Origin: Gnetum montanum
Taxonomy: Eukaryota > Streptophyta > Gnetopsida > Gnetales > Gnetaceae
Direction of reading: 5' to 3'
Assembly: GCA_015680685.1 (NCBI GenBank)
Contig: MNCI01009462.1
Span: 181,669 to 245,668 of the forward strand
Length of the DNA: 64,000 bases
Position 1 is the stretch's first letter, and each line of letters starts with the position of its first letter. The notes under the pieces are model-generated. The model did not search any database and had not been told where the DNA came from. It worked only from the letters and a program-made list of their open reading frames with translations. A program made the translations under genes and the position numbers. This document shows, piece by piece, positions 33,191 through 45,480 of the stretch.

Positions 33191-35508
33191 AGAGAGCATA
33201 CATATCTATGGAACCCATGAGCAAGCATGAGTACAATATCACATGTGCTAAATGAGAACTTAGTATTCCATTTCCTAAGAACAAGTTGTAGAGGATGAAT
33301 ACCTATGAATTTTACAACAACCTAGAAAATTTCTTTCAAATTCCAATCATCTTGTGCAATTAGATGAGTATAAGAAAAATACATTAGCAAAATATCTTGT
33401 TATTAATGATAAAAGTCTGGTGGATATTAAGGCTAAAATGTAGCAAATATAGGATATGATAAACTTTCCTATGGATCATTCTAACATTAGTTCCAATAGT
33501 AGCTATCAACTCCATGACTAACATAGTGAAGGTGGAGATGTTAGCATCTTTGATGATGAAGAGATATATATTCTTATAATTCATTACTTGTAAGCCTTTA
33601 TCATCAGCACACTACCAAACCACCTAGTCCTAGTTTGTAGTACTTAATCTCATCAATTCTACTAATACATTCTCTATATTTGTTACAAACTACTACTCCT
33701 ATGACTTCTTCTTTTACTACTATAGCTCCACCCATGACTAACTTATGTCCCACTGATAGTTTATTCCCTAATAGTACTATAATCAATTCCACTTTCTTAG
33801 AATTGGTACAAAGTGTTAATTCATCAGTTATTCCTGTTCAACCCCTGCAACAAAGAAAATCAATTTAAAAATCACAAACTTCCCTATTTTCTCCCTAATT
33901 TTCATACCATGTGTCTTACTATATTGTCATACCATCAACATTGGTATTCATCATGGTATTGTTCAACCAATCTTGACCACTTATAATTATATGCAAAGTG
34001 ATCCTACTTAAAACATCCCTAGTGTCACATGTGAACCAATGTTCCTAGTTCAAGATCTATCTTCTAGACTATAGGCTATACAAGACCAAGCCTAAAAGGC
34101 CATATTTTTACATGGAGGAAGTCTTGCAATATCCATTTTCAATTTCCTTATTAATATGGTAAGTTCACTCATCTCATCTATCCAAGTTCCTAAGTACATT
34201 TCATTATTGAATTTCACTAAGAATAATGAGAAATTTGATTCCATGAATCATGTAATCACCTTTTAAAATAAATTTACGTTGAGAGCTAATTTTTTTCCAC
34301 ATCTTATAATTTTTGTTAACTATTTAACTAGGAAAAAACTTGTGTGGTACAGATCTATTCCCCATGGATCCATCACCTTTCTTGAACTACTTTTCACCAC
34401 CTTCATGGAGAGATTCAAGGACAACATCACTAAGGGTGATATTTTAGAAATGCTCTTGGTAATCAAATGAACCCAAACTAAGTCAATCTCCAAATTCATC
34501 TATAGGTGGAAATTAGCAACCATGCATCTCACACATCCATTTTTTGATGAATAATTGCTAGAAATTTTTGAAGGAGTCATAAATAACTATACTAGAGGAA
34601 ATATGGTCTATACTAGATCACTTAGCCTTCATAATTTCATAACTTCTATTAAGAATAATGAATAAATTATAATCTATGATCCATAATGGATAAACGTCCA
34701 AAATAGAACCAACAAGACAAAAAAAGATAAGGCCTTACAAAATGTAGATCAAATGGTTTATTTGGTGAATGAAATTTCACTAGCTTCCTTTTTCACCATC
34801 AATCATGATGAATAAACTTTATCTAATGGGAACCAATAAAGAAGATAACCTGAGAATAGACTCAAATATCATAAATTTGAAATGAGATACCTTGCACTTC
34901 ATAACAGATTTTTGAGAGATGGGCACATAATGGTAAAATAGATCTTGGAGCAATCATGGGCTAGGTTCTAATGCTTTCATGTTCTAGCCATAGGTCCTTC
35001 CTAATATATTGAAGGAAATAGACCAAACCCAAGATGATACAATATCAACAAATTCTATTGCTATCATGAAGTTATTGGTCATGATATGGATGACTATAAT
35101 GTACTTAATGATGATATCCAAACTCTTGTTAAGAAAGAAGAAATAGCCCTCAACCCTCCAAGTTAACTTGATAATCAAGTATTTGCATTTCACCTTAAAC
35201 ACAAAGGTAGTCATCCCAAAACCCCATTCATCATCTACCTAAGTTTCTTATAAACTATTCCTCCTATGCCCAAGAAACTTTTTATCATCAATCTTATTGC
35301 AAATAGTTCCTCCACTCCAACTACCCAACAGGTATAAGGAGCTTCATTTATCATATATCTTACATAATCCTATGACACTCCGAATTTGAACCCTTCTTCA
35401 CCTATTCAACCTTCTTCATTATGCCTCTTATTCTCATGAACTTTACAAGAAATATGATTATTGTAGCACTTGGAAAATTCAATTATTGAAAGAATTGAGA
35501 ATCCTAGG
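33191..35508 (+). pseudogene. Tat-type Ty3/gypsy gag remnant, plus strand, truncated at 35509
   Basis: The gag core reads FDSMNHVITF and LTRKKLVWYRSIPHGSIT (34325-34380), then SISKFIYRWKLATMHL. A Cys/His region NKFYCYHEVIGHDMDDYNVL lies near 35048-35107. It matches the motif of the minus-strand gag at about 10500 (FYHYHQLPIHDIDFF). An upstream part at 33680-33870 is Thr/Ser/Pro-rich (TTPMTSSFTTIAPPMTNLCP). Stops and frameshifts are frequent. The frame ends where LTR-like DNA starts with TGTAACAACC at 35509; no protease is seen. Confidence 0.68.
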
Positions 35509-36093
35509 TGTAACAACCTAACCTTGGATCCAAAGGACCTCTAGGAAACAAGATCCAAGATACCCTGGATGGTTTGGTCAATTACCCAGGAACTTAGAGA
35601 ATGTAAACAAAGAAAATAAAATTGTAGATTCAATAGAAATTAAACATAGAAATTAAATTAAAAATAATTTATACACAACAAAAGAATTGTAAATTTTATT
35701 GAATAGCAAGAAAAATGCTTAAAGTATGAAGTTTGATTGTGTGCTAAAAATGCATAAGAAGATTGTTTGAATGGAGTTTGAAGCCTATTGGAGTTGGTAG
35801 GTTGTATTATGTAGTTGAACTCCATGATCTAGGTACTTCCAAACTCTAATCTCTTATAACTCCTTGCTAGTTTTAGTTCAAATTTGCAACTTTAGGTGGA
35901 AATGGTATAAACAATGATGTGAATTCTTTTTCCAATGGTGCTATGCTAAGGGTCTCTTGTGCTTAGCATAGATGAAAAATGGAATTCAAGCACTCAAGGT
36001 TACAAAAGGCTATTGATGGAAAAGGTTTAGAACTACAAAGAATAATGTTTCAAAAAATTTTTTTTAAAACCTTAATAAGATGTTTAGGTTTGG

Positions 36094-36101
36094 CTTTTAT
36101 A
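36094..36101 (-). promoter_or_regulatory. TATA box of LTR A
   Basis: Antisense TATAAAAG in the context GACCTATAAAAGCCAAAC. Confidence 0.6.
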
Positions 36102-36149
36102 GGTCTTAGGTTATTGATTTAAGGCTGAAATTTCTGCCATGATTACTGA

Positions 36150-36480
36150 CATATTGGTGTTTATCTACAAGTGTAATGACTATGATTTCCAACGTAGTTG
36201 TCCATTTATGGTAAGTTTTGATACACCAAAGCCATCAAAATCCATCTAAATATTATAAATAGTAAATTAACTTTTGTTATTATGTTAACCTTCACCTTAA
36301 CTATGCTAGCCTTGAAGGACTATGTTGGCATTTTGTGGAATTTTCCAAAATCATGTGGTAACTTTGTTGACCATGTCAGGATTGCTATAAATCCATGATG
36401 ACTATGCTAGTCATATTGCCACCATTGGAAATTGGCATGCCTACATTGGTCACTGCTAGGAACATGGAAAACCCAATGGC
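36150..36480. repeat. U3 array of LTR A with ACTATGCTAG/TATGTTGG core
   Basis: Recurrent words in both directions: AATGACTATGATTTCCAACG, AACTATGCTAGCC, GGACTATGTTGGCA, CATGTCAGG, GACTATGCTAGTCATATTG and CTACATTGGTCACTGCTAGG. The same core dominates spacer C (42310-44450) of the same element. In LTR B the position is taken by a different core. Confidence 0.6.
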
Positions 36481-38259
36481 TCCAATGTTGGATGTCTACA
36501 ACTTTACTAGGTTTTATGATGACTACACTAAGTTTTTTCTTGTTTTTTTCTAAAAATGAAAATACAACACCATCTACATTGGGGATAGGTGGTTGTAGTG
36601 TAGTTGAGGCTATACCCTCAAAAAAACCCATGAAAATGCCAAATTCGGTAATCCCCAAGGAAGTTTTAGCCTTCCCAGGCCCAAATATAGACATGACATT
36701 ACTTTTTCTACTTGGGAAGTGAGACAATAGCAACTTATGAGGCATTTTTCAGTTCCAAAAAGTTAAAGTATGTGAGATTGTAGCTCATGGGCCATAAAAC
36801 TTACATTTACAATAAGATCTTGCCTCAAGGTGGGTGGTTAAGGTTATAGTTATGACATGTGTTTTATTCATGGTGTTTCATTAGCCCCTCTTTGTTTATG
36901 ATTGGACTATTGACTCAAAAGACATCGACAAAGAATACAAAACATCATTGTGGGTCCATGACTAATGATTTCTCTTTGCACTTGATCTTGTAGTTATGAA
37001 CCATGCCAAAAAGTGCTTACGATAATGGAATAAGGTTATGATGAGGTGGTAAAATTTGCAGGTTATATATGTTACACAAAGAAATAATCATGAGGGTTAA
37101 CAATGAATTCCATAGGTTGACATCATGGCTATGACATTGCAATGATATGTTTAAAAATCAATTAAGGCTTCACGCTTTATGCTTTGAAGTGTTGGCCACT
37201 TGGTAATGTTATTGAGGAACCATCACTTCACTTCAAGGTTTCTTCGGTCATTAAGCTTCTTTTTTTGCATGTTCAGAGTCATTGGTTTGTTTTTTGGTCC
37301 TCATTGGTCATTTGACTTCTTGGAAATCTAGTTCTCCATTCTTTTTTTAGGGGATGAAACCTTCAATGGGTTTAATTACCAAGGTTAGGTTTGATTTAGT
37401 TTTCTTGTTGAATGAGATGTGTTACATTCAAAGACTTGATGGTGGAACATGACAAAGAAGATATCAAATGACCATAATGCATGAGTGTTAAACATAGGTC
37501 AACATTGTTGTTTCGGATAAGGATGGTTACAATCAAGACATAGGTTTGGGCTTAAGGAGAGGTAATAGAAGTGAAGTGATGTAAGCACTCTCGGCAATGA
37601 CAAGATAAAATTACCAAATCTTATGCATGAAGGTCACATGGTGACTTGCTACCGCAATGAGTTTCACCTTTGCAATGACTTGAGGATTCATCTTGCAAGC
37701 ACAACTCCAAAAGAATAATCAAAATAACATAAAGAAAGCATGTTGTCATAATACAATGCATAGGGCTACATGAAAGAATTAGCAAACCAAGCCATTGAAG
37801 GTGACAATTGATACACCCAAAAGGGATATACATTTTGCATTACAGCTGTTACAAAATTTTTTTGTACATTTGTTATGCAAAAAGAGGTAAAGAAAGGAAT
37901 ACTAAATTGCTTGTTATTGGTTATTATAGTCATGGATGTTGATGTTGATGCCTGTAAAAAAAGCATGTTAGATGTAATAAGACTTTAGATAGAAATTATT
38001 GATCAAGTTGGCCAATTCATTTCCATCCATGTCCACTATTCTAAAGGCTCCATTACCATAGGCCTTGGTGGTCAAGAAAGGTCATTCCTAGTTACTTGAA
38101 AACTTGTCCACATGCTCACAGACAGCCTTGAGGACCATGTCTTCCTTCTTGATATTTTGTTTGTTGGGGTCATGGTGGTGCTATCTTTTTTGCCTCTCTT
38201 GGTATTGCTCAAAATGAACAAGCATTTATACTTGTTGCTCCCCCATTGAGTCTAGGTCC

Positions 38260-39202
38260 ATGGTACATAGATCCTTGTTTTGTTCATCATTGATGAAGGT
38301 TGATAGAGCTACCCTTAGTGATGGAAGCTATAATTCAAAAGGAAAAATAGCTTCAAAACCATAAACCAGGCTATATGAAACTATACCAATTATGGTTTAA
38401 TAGGTTGTTCAATAGGCCCACAATGCATGGACAAGATGCTCATGCCACTTGCATTTGTTGTTGTTTAGCATCTTTTTAAGCAAGTTTACGATGGTCTTGT
38501 TGCTAGCTTCAACTTTTTCATTAGCTTGGGGGTAGTACGGTGAAGAAAATGAATGCTTAATGCCTAGGTTATGACAAATAGTTTTTTTTATTTGTTACTA
38601 AATTGTGCTTCATTATCTATAACTATGGTCATAGGTATGCTAAAAAAAAGCTACTATATTATCTAATATAAATCTAGACTTGTTGAGATGTCATTTTCCT
38701 AAGAGGAATAGGTTTAGCCTACTTTGTGAAGTATTTAGTTACAATTATGATGAAGCTATGCCTTGCAAAAGACTTAGGTGTTATAGATTCAATGATATCC
38801 AATCCCCACCATTGAATGGCTAGGTTATGTAAGTGGTGTGTAACTTAGTTGTTGGAACATGTATCAGGTTGCTATGCTATTGACAAGTGTCATAAGTCTT
38901 GACCTCTACAAGTAATCATTTTCCATATAAGGTAAGTAACAGCCTAGCCATCTAATCTTAGTAGCCATGGCTCTAGGTTCTATATCTCCTCCACATACAC
39001 CCTCATGAACTTGATCAAGGACTATGTGGAATTCAATTTTTCCTAAGCACACTAACAATATTCCATCATAGGACCATCAAAATAATTTTTTATTAGCTAC
39101 AATGACATACTATTTTGATATTTTACATACAACATCTTTTTGGTAAGTAGTCAAGCCATGTGGAGATTCATCATGCATTAGGTAAAACTTGATATCATCA
39201 TA
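38260..39202 (-). pseudogene. Tat-type integrase remnant
   Basis: KHSFSSPYYPQANEKVEASN near 38545-38485 carries the catalytic Glu context (PQANGQAExxNK). NLLKKMLNNNKCKWHEHL and VHALWAY follow, as in the family. The zinc-binding N-terminus and the first Asp are in the stop-filled part around 39150-38700. It would insert element cDNA into the genome. Decay prevents function. Confidence 0.75.
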
Positions 39203-39909
39203 TCATTCACTTGGAGGGGTAGTATTGACAAAGGCTACAAAGTTATCCTTAGTGTTTAGCATGATGGTAGTACCATAGTTCATGATTAAGGAAGGAAATT
39301 TGCTAAACACATTAGATGTCACAATGAGATCTAAGGTTTCAATGACATTGGTTAGCATGTTCTTAGTTTGGGTTACATGTTGGATATCAATGTTTATGAA
39401 TTGTTGCATCAATTTCTTTTCTAATTCACAATAAGATTGCAAATGTTTTTCTGTGCATGCATAAACCTCATTTACTTGGTTAACCATAAGTTGTGAATCA
39501 TCTTGATCATTAGGAGTTTAATTCCTAGGTCACAAGCTACCATCATTCCCTTGATCAATCCTTCATACTCCACTATATTATTAGTGCATGGGAATTCGAA
39601 ACGATAAGTGAAGAGTTGGATTTCACTAGATGAGAGTGTTATGATTGTAGCAACACTAGTTCCATGGGCAGTTGAAGCTCTATCAAAGTGCATAGTCACA
39701 TCATACCCCTTAGGTGCATTGCTAACAATGTTGACGTGTTCATTTGGGAATTTAGGGTAAATGGTTGGATGGTCTCCTATTGGTGAAATAGTAAGTTGTG
39801 TGGTTATAGCTTGATCTTTTGTTGTGACTTGAGAGATGTAAGGAAGATCAAACTTTGCTATTATGGCTTTCCAATGGGCGATATAACTATTTTCATAGAC
39901 ATTGACCAT
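39203..39909 (-). pseudogene. Second, archaeal-type RNase H of a Tat-lineage element
   Basis: VTMHFDRASTAHGTSVATII (39740-39680) matches the D-G-A-S start of the RVT_3-type RNase H; the first catalytic Asp is kept. FPCTNNIVEYEGLIKGMMVA (39605-39545) carries the TNNxAEYEAL signature with its catalytic Glu. The last part (VNQVNEVYACTEKHLQSYCE to about 39203) corresponds to the usual QV..Y......L..Y tail before integrase. An additional RNase H of this type is known for the Tat lineage, including Ogre, and places this element there. A frameshift lies near 39480. Confidence 0.8.
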
Positions 39910-41450
39910 GATGGCTCTAATTTTGTTATCTTTGCAAATGATGTTGAATTGGCTCCTTAAGAGGTAGTGCCATCACTTCTTCAATGAGAAGATCATGGCT
40001 AGACAATACTTGTCTACTTCGATGTATTAGGCCTTATAGGAAATCAACACATCCTTAAGTAGTCTATAGGTAACTCCATGCCATCATCTCATTTCTGAAA
40101 GAGTAGAGAGACAATAGACATGTTGAAGATAGCAAGGTAGGTGTAAAAATATTTATCTTTTTGTGGTGGATAAACTATGGTTACTTGCACCAACTCTTGC
40201 TTAAGGTTTTCAAAGGCTTCTTAGCATTTAGTTGTTCACACATAGTAAACTCATTCTTTATGGAAGTGTTGCATGGATTGTAACTTATGTATAAGCTTAG
40301 CAATAAACCTATGAATAAATTATAACCTACCTTGTAATCCTCAAAGCTCCTTAAGATTATTTCATGCTACCAAGTTGGATATGAATTTAACCTTATTAGG
40401 ATCAACATGTATTCCTACTTTGAATACTACAGAGCCAAACATCATACAAGTTTTGACATCAAAGACACATTTCTTAGGGTTAAGCATAAGCTCATATTTG
40501 AGGCATCATTTAAGAAGAGGGTTAAGGTCATGCAAAAGACCATTGACCACTTTAAACTTAATACCTATATCATCTATGTAGTCATTGAGCAATCATAGCA
40601 TGTATTCTCTAAAATGTATGTCATTGCCCTTTGGTAGTTTGCTCCTACATTCTTTAGGCCAAAGGACATCATGGTGTAGCAAAAGGTATCCCAAAGGATC
40701 ATGAAGGTCATACTAAGTTGACGTTATGGGTTAATCTAATTTGGTTGTATCTCGAGAATCCATCCATGAAGGATATCAAGGCATTTCCAAACATAGTATC
40801 AATAAGTTGGTCAATACTAGGCAAAGGAAAATCATCTTTGATGGGTTCCTTATTCAAGTCTCAAAAATCAATGCATATACATATACTCCCATTTTTCTTA
40901 GGAACTACCACTATGTTGGACACCATCCTATGTAATTGTTAACTCTAATGAAACTAGATTGGTATAATTTTATGATCTCATTGTGAACTGCCAAGGTTAA
41001 ATCTAGCCTAATCTTATGAACATTTTACTTAACTAGTCTAATACTAGGATTGAGTATGATGTTTTATGTTGTAGTAGGTGTGGGTCAATACTTGGCATAT
41101 CTTCATATGACCAAGCAAAGGCCTTAATGTTTCCCTAGAGGACCTTGATGATGTCTTAAGCTTGTTGAGGTTCTAGTAAGAAACTTAATTTTAGTGTTTT
41201 CTCTTTACCACTATGTGTCATAATAGGAACCTCAACTAGAGAGTCCTTGTTAATGTTATCAGCCTCAAGGTCAAGAGTTTTGACTAGGTTTTTAGGCCAA
41301 TCTAGAGGTTCTCTCTATTAAGCCTATATGATCAACAAAACTTTGAGGCTTAAGATCTAAACAATTAACATTAATAAATCATTCAACATCACCATGAGGT
41401 CCACTTAGGTTCAATAGGAAACTAATTTTCTTCTAGGTGTCCATACTCTA
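39910..41450 (-). pseudogene. Tat-type reverse transcriptase and first RNase H remnant
   Basis: Near 41120-41080 IKAFAWSYEDMPSIDPHL starts the RT N-terminus. DLNKEPIKDDFPLPSIDQL and ISFMDGFSRYNQIRL (about 40880-40740) carry the first catalytic Asp. MMSFGLKNVGANYQRAMTY is near 40670-40615 and an intact YIDDI at 40580-40566. NLKELRGLQGRL and FIHRFIAKL lead to RNase H 1. Motif style (FMDGFSGYNQI, FGLKNAGATYQRAM) is that of the Tat lineage. No protease or gag lies upstream on this strand; spacer C starts directly. Stops occur at Gln, Trp and Arg codons. Confidence 0.88.
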
Positions 41451-41869
41451 ATCCTACATATCAACCATAAGCACATTAAGTGGCACTTGGGTAAAATGAG
41501 TAAATAATGTCAAAATAATATAAAATACTCTAGCAACTATGCATGGATTAGCCAAAACATGTTATTTCATGATCAAAAAAGGTGCAAACAAGGTCAAAAA
41601 ATGCTATAAGACATAGGTGAAGACAAATAAGATGAAAGAAAGGCTACATAAGTTTAAATAAAGGCTAAATGATGGGAGAACTTGGTGGAATGGGATCAAG
41701 TAATGCTCTAATAACCAAAAGAGAAGCCAAATGAAATCAAAGGGCTAAAGAATGAAGGTTAACAATGCATAAAAAGGTCAAATAAACCCAAAATAGAGTG
41801 AATCAAGGCTAAAATAGTCAAGGTAGAAAATAGAAGGTAAAACATGATCAATATTGGTCAATCAAGATT

Positions 41870-42220
41870 ATATTTTTCTAGTTTTAGGCCTTAGTGGGCC
41901 ATATGATGATTACATGGTGTTAAATGATGGTCAAGGATGATCAAACCCCATTACCTAAGATCAATTAGAGGTCAAACAAGGTCAATAGAGGTCAGAAGAG
42001 AGTGAATAAGGTAGATATGATAAAACCAAAGTGAAGTAATTTCCATATGAGATCAACTAATGATAAAAAACATCAACAATGCATAACAAGGTCAAAATAA
42101 GTCAAAACACAATGAAACAAGCCTAGATCAGTCAAGGTGTGAAACATATGGTAAAACAAGGTTAACCAAGGTTAAACAGGTTTAGATTTTGCTAGTTTTA
42201 GGCCTTAGTAGGCCATACTA
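41870..42220. repeat. Two copies of the TAGTTTTAGGCC minisatellite motif and flanking spacer
   Basis: CTAGTTTTAGGCCTTAGTGG at about 41879 and CTAGTTTTAGGCCTTAGTAG at about 42189. The surrounding segment 41870-42300 matches 57230-57600 (RAAGRTCAAACAAGGTCAA-like words, GGTTAAACAGG). This locates the block in the same position of both Tat/Ogre-like regions. Confidence 0.6.
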
Positions 42221-42309
42221 GAGGTCTATAGGTCATCAGGAGAGTTTAGTGAGATGATGAAGTCATTTTAGGGCTATTTGAAGGTAAAAATGGTACTTTT
42301 TCTTGTGAC

Positions 42310-44450
42310 TATGCTCAGCTCAACTTGAGACTACACTAGCTAATGTAGTTAGGACAAGCCTTAGCATAGTCAACATTAGTAGATGACTTACTAGGTTTAT
42401 TATGGCCAATTTTGAGTTCTTAATGATCTATATGCCTTGTGTAGTGAATTGGGATTGAAGATTGATACATTTTGAATTCATTTTCATCCTTTGGAAGCTA
42501 GAAATGATGCCAAAATTGCTAACTATGCTAGAAGTACATTGGCCAGCATAGTCTAGACCTACTCCAACATAAATGCATGTGAGAAATGGATTTTTGAGGT
42601 TTCAAGGTTGAAAGTAGTGCTTTGTCAACTTCCTAGGGTAGTGTAGGATCTTGGAAGGGTTGAATTAAATATTTGGAAGCTAAAATAGGCTACTAAAATT
42701 GATTTTTAACTTCATTTCCCACTAGACTACACTAGCCAACATAGTCTAGTAAGGCCTCAATGTAGATCAACTGATCTTGATGTTTTCATGATCAAAATAG
42801 GATTGAACTATAGCTAGGTAGGATCAAGCAAGGTTCTAGGCTTTCAAGCTAGTTTTTGGATCATTCGGTATGTTGTTGTGCTCGTTAAAGCATCTTGGGG
42901 TAGGAACTACACTAAGACTACACTCATCAGCATAGTCCTAGGCTTGTCTTAGTGTATATGCTTGGAATCTAGCATTCCCATGGTTAAAATAGGGTGAAAT
43001 TGTCATTGTGAAATGTTGAGCAATGTTCTAGGTGTCTAAAGTCAAATTTTAGGACATTTGAGATGGCAAGATACTATTTACATCAATTCCCGGCTAGCAT
43101 AGTCATGGCCTGTTCCAACATAATAAGTTGTGAAATATAGCTTTTGGTGGATTTCTATGATCAATTGACCAGGTTCTTAGGTTCTTAGGATTACCAATGT
43201 TCTTGGTTAGGGTTTTGACCTAAGATAGTTGATTTTGAAGGTTTTTTAGGCATTGAAATGATGATTTTCCATTTGGACTATGTTGGCCAACATAGTTGAG
43301 CCTTGCCTTAGCATAGATAAGGGAAACCTTATATTGACATGGTCAAAATGAGGTGAATTTGCAATTGGATAAGGCCAAACAAAGTTTTGGGTTTTCAAGC
43401 TAGGTTTTGGGCTATTTGGAGTGTCATACCACTAGTTAAATCAACCTAGATCCATGAATACAATAAGACTACACTAACCAACATAGTCCAACTCTCCTCC
43501 AATGTAGTTAGAACATGAATCTTTGATTTTGGTGAAATTCCATGGTCGACTGACTAGTTTTTTTGGGTATTTAGGTCACTAGGATTCGAAACCAAGGTTT
43601 TAGGTCCAATATGGTCAGTTTTGATGGTTGTTTAGATCTCAAAATGATCATACACCATTGGACTACATTGGTAGTGTATTCTTAGCATAGATGTGGGATG
43701 CATGGTGAGTTTTGTTCATTTTCGACTTAGGTTGTAGGGTTTAGTGATGTTTGAAGTCTCTAGTAAGGTTTTGGGATTGACATGATGTGCTAGTAAGCTA
43801 ATTTGACATGTCCTTGGCTTATTTTGGTGTTTCCACAATTGGATTATATTAGGGCTATGCTAGCTAGCATAGTCACAAGTTTCATGTGTGTTTTTGATGA
43901 ATTTGGTTCCACAACTTGGCATTTCAAGTTTTTTGAAAGTTCTAGAAAGATGTGAATGCATGATGTAACACTTTGGAAGTTATTATTTGGTTTTGGTGGT
44001 TCAATCGCATTCAACTATCCTAGACAATGTAGTCAAGATCATCCCTAACATAGTACCAAAATGAGAGTAGGTTTCATCTAGTTTTTACTTGGTGCTTTTC
44101 CTTTTTAGGCTTACTAGGAGTTCTTCGAAGGTGTTGTGTCTAGAGTATGTTATTTTAAGTGCTATTTTTGGCTTTTAGTATCCATCCCCCATCCATCTAT
44201 GTTGGGACTATGTTGGCCAGCATATGTGGGCTTATCACTAGTGTAATTATAGGTTTTGGGTGGAGTTTGAAATGTTTTGGATAAGTTGTTTGCCATTTTA
44301 AGGCCACTAGAGATTCTAGGGAGTGTTAAGATCAAAATATGATAGTTTGAATGTTATCTTTAATTTTAATGGTTCATCCTCTACCAAATACATTGGGACT
44401 ATGTTGGCTAGTGTATTCCTAGCCATCCCTACTATAGTTTAAAGGTGAGA
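42310..44450. repeat. Spacer C: degenerate ~190-bp periodic array with palindromic core
   Basis: A palindromic core of the type GACTATGTTGGCC/CAACATAGTC recurs near 42317, 42530, 42725, 42918, 43095, 43270, 43468, 43675, 43848, 44018, 44200 and 44390. Spacing is 170-213 bp, mean about 190. Between cores lie partly similar phrases such as GGTTCTAGGCTTTCAAGCTA. The array lies upstream, on the minus strand, of the RT N-terminus. In the related region at 57600-60100, such an array lies between protease and RT. No coding potential is seen. Confidence 0.65.
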
Positions 44451-44577
44451 GTAGGAAATTCTCTATTTTTTTTTCTGTATTCCTAGCCATCCCTAATGTA
44501 GTTTAAAGGTAGGTGTAGTTGCCAAAAGGCCTCTTAGAAGTTCAAGGATTTCAGTGGTTCCTATATTTTTCATCAAT

Positions 44578-44730
44578 ATGGTGAAGAGGAAGGCTTCAAC
44601 TAGTAATAATCTAGTCCTAGACAAGGTAGATGTAGCTACCAAGGGCATGTCCAACCTCCCATGGCCAATGATTGATGAAGGCTCCACTACTATGGCTCCA
44701 AAGTACATAAATCCTAACTATTTTATGTGA
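44578..44730 (+). other. Small basic open frame of 50 codons, doubtful
   Basis: MVKRKASTSNNLVLDKVDVA starts just right of spacer C, is uninterrupted and ends NPNYFM with TGA. No homologue is recognised and no ORF of this kind is seen beside spacer D. It may be chance or the first exon of something lost in the T-rich DNA that follows. Confidence 0.15.
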
Positions 44731-45019
44731 AATTTCATTAAAATCCTAGGCACTTTTGCTTGTGTGAAATTGTGTATTGCGTAGATTTGAATTTTATGAA
44801 TTTCCTACATTAGATCTAGGATATGTTTATGGGTTTTTAGTGTTGCTTTAGTTATGGGATTGATGTATAGTAAATTAAAAATTTGTTTGCATCTTTCCTA
44901 TCCAATTTTTCTATCTTTTAGGTCAAAAAGCAACATCCATTTTGTATTTATTTTATATGCAAATGGTTTAGAAATTTTAGTTTTTATGAACATGGGGTTG
45001 TAGTACTATTTTAATGGTT

Positions 45020-45480
45020 AAACTAAATTTAAAACCACTAGATTCAAACTTATGATGAAGTCTCTATGAATTTTTTTGTAAGCCAATTCATAGTGGGTTT
45101 TTAGCTTCTTGGCCATTTTCATGTTATTTTGGTATTTTTTTCATGTCAAAGTGGTTAAGAATTTTCTAGTTGTTAGGTTTTTGGTTTTTATTTTTTTTGT
45201 TTAAATATTCCAATGGCTATGGAATCACTAAATTCCAATGTGTGGTTGATTTTTGATGAATTGTTTTTGTGAACTTGTGCAAAGTGGGATTTTGGCTTCA
45301 TGGTTTTATTCATGTTACTTTTGCATTTTTTTGCAAAAACGACTAGGAATTTTTTTATTTTCTAGTTTTGGATTTTTATTTTATTGTTTAAAAAATTCAA
45401 TGGCTATGGAATCATCAAATTTGGATGTATGGTTAATTTTTGGTGAATTTTTTCATTGATTGGTGTAAAGTGAGGTTTTT
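45020..45480. repeat. T-rich tandem repeat, ~188-bp period, 2.5 units
   Basis: CAATGGCTATGGAATCAYYAAA occurs at about 45212 and 45400. The preceding phrases (GTTAGGAATTTT/CTAGGAATTTT, GGTTTTTATTTT) and following ones (GTGNAAAGTGGG) repeat at the same distance. A weaker unit lies at about 45020-45120. Non-coding. Confidence 0.6.

Larger units (their letters stand above)
35509..37950 (-). repeat. LTR A of a Tat/Ogre-like element (3' end)
   Basis: The boundary at 35509 is TGTAACAACCTAACC on plus, that is, a TTGTTACA end on minus. An antisense TATAAAAG lies at 36101-36094. Upstream of it, on the minus strand, is the array 36480-36150 and then a block (37780-36480) colinear with 56450-55270. Shared words in that block include TATGTGAGATTGTAGCTCAT, GACATCGACAAAGAATACAA and GGTCACATGGTGACTTGC. 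Integrase of the same strand precedes it at 38260. The right-hand limit is approximate because no matching LTR pair is present. Confidence 0.55.

Noticed and set aside
33680-33868. Independent small Thr/Ser-rich gene
   Set aside because: It lies in line with the Tat gag remnant at 34200-35107 and is best read as its low-complexity N-terminal linker.
36407-36745. 112-codon minus and 96-codon plus frames in LTR A
   Set aside because: They overlap each other within the U3 array and show no family motif; the homologous part of LTR B is not open in the same way.
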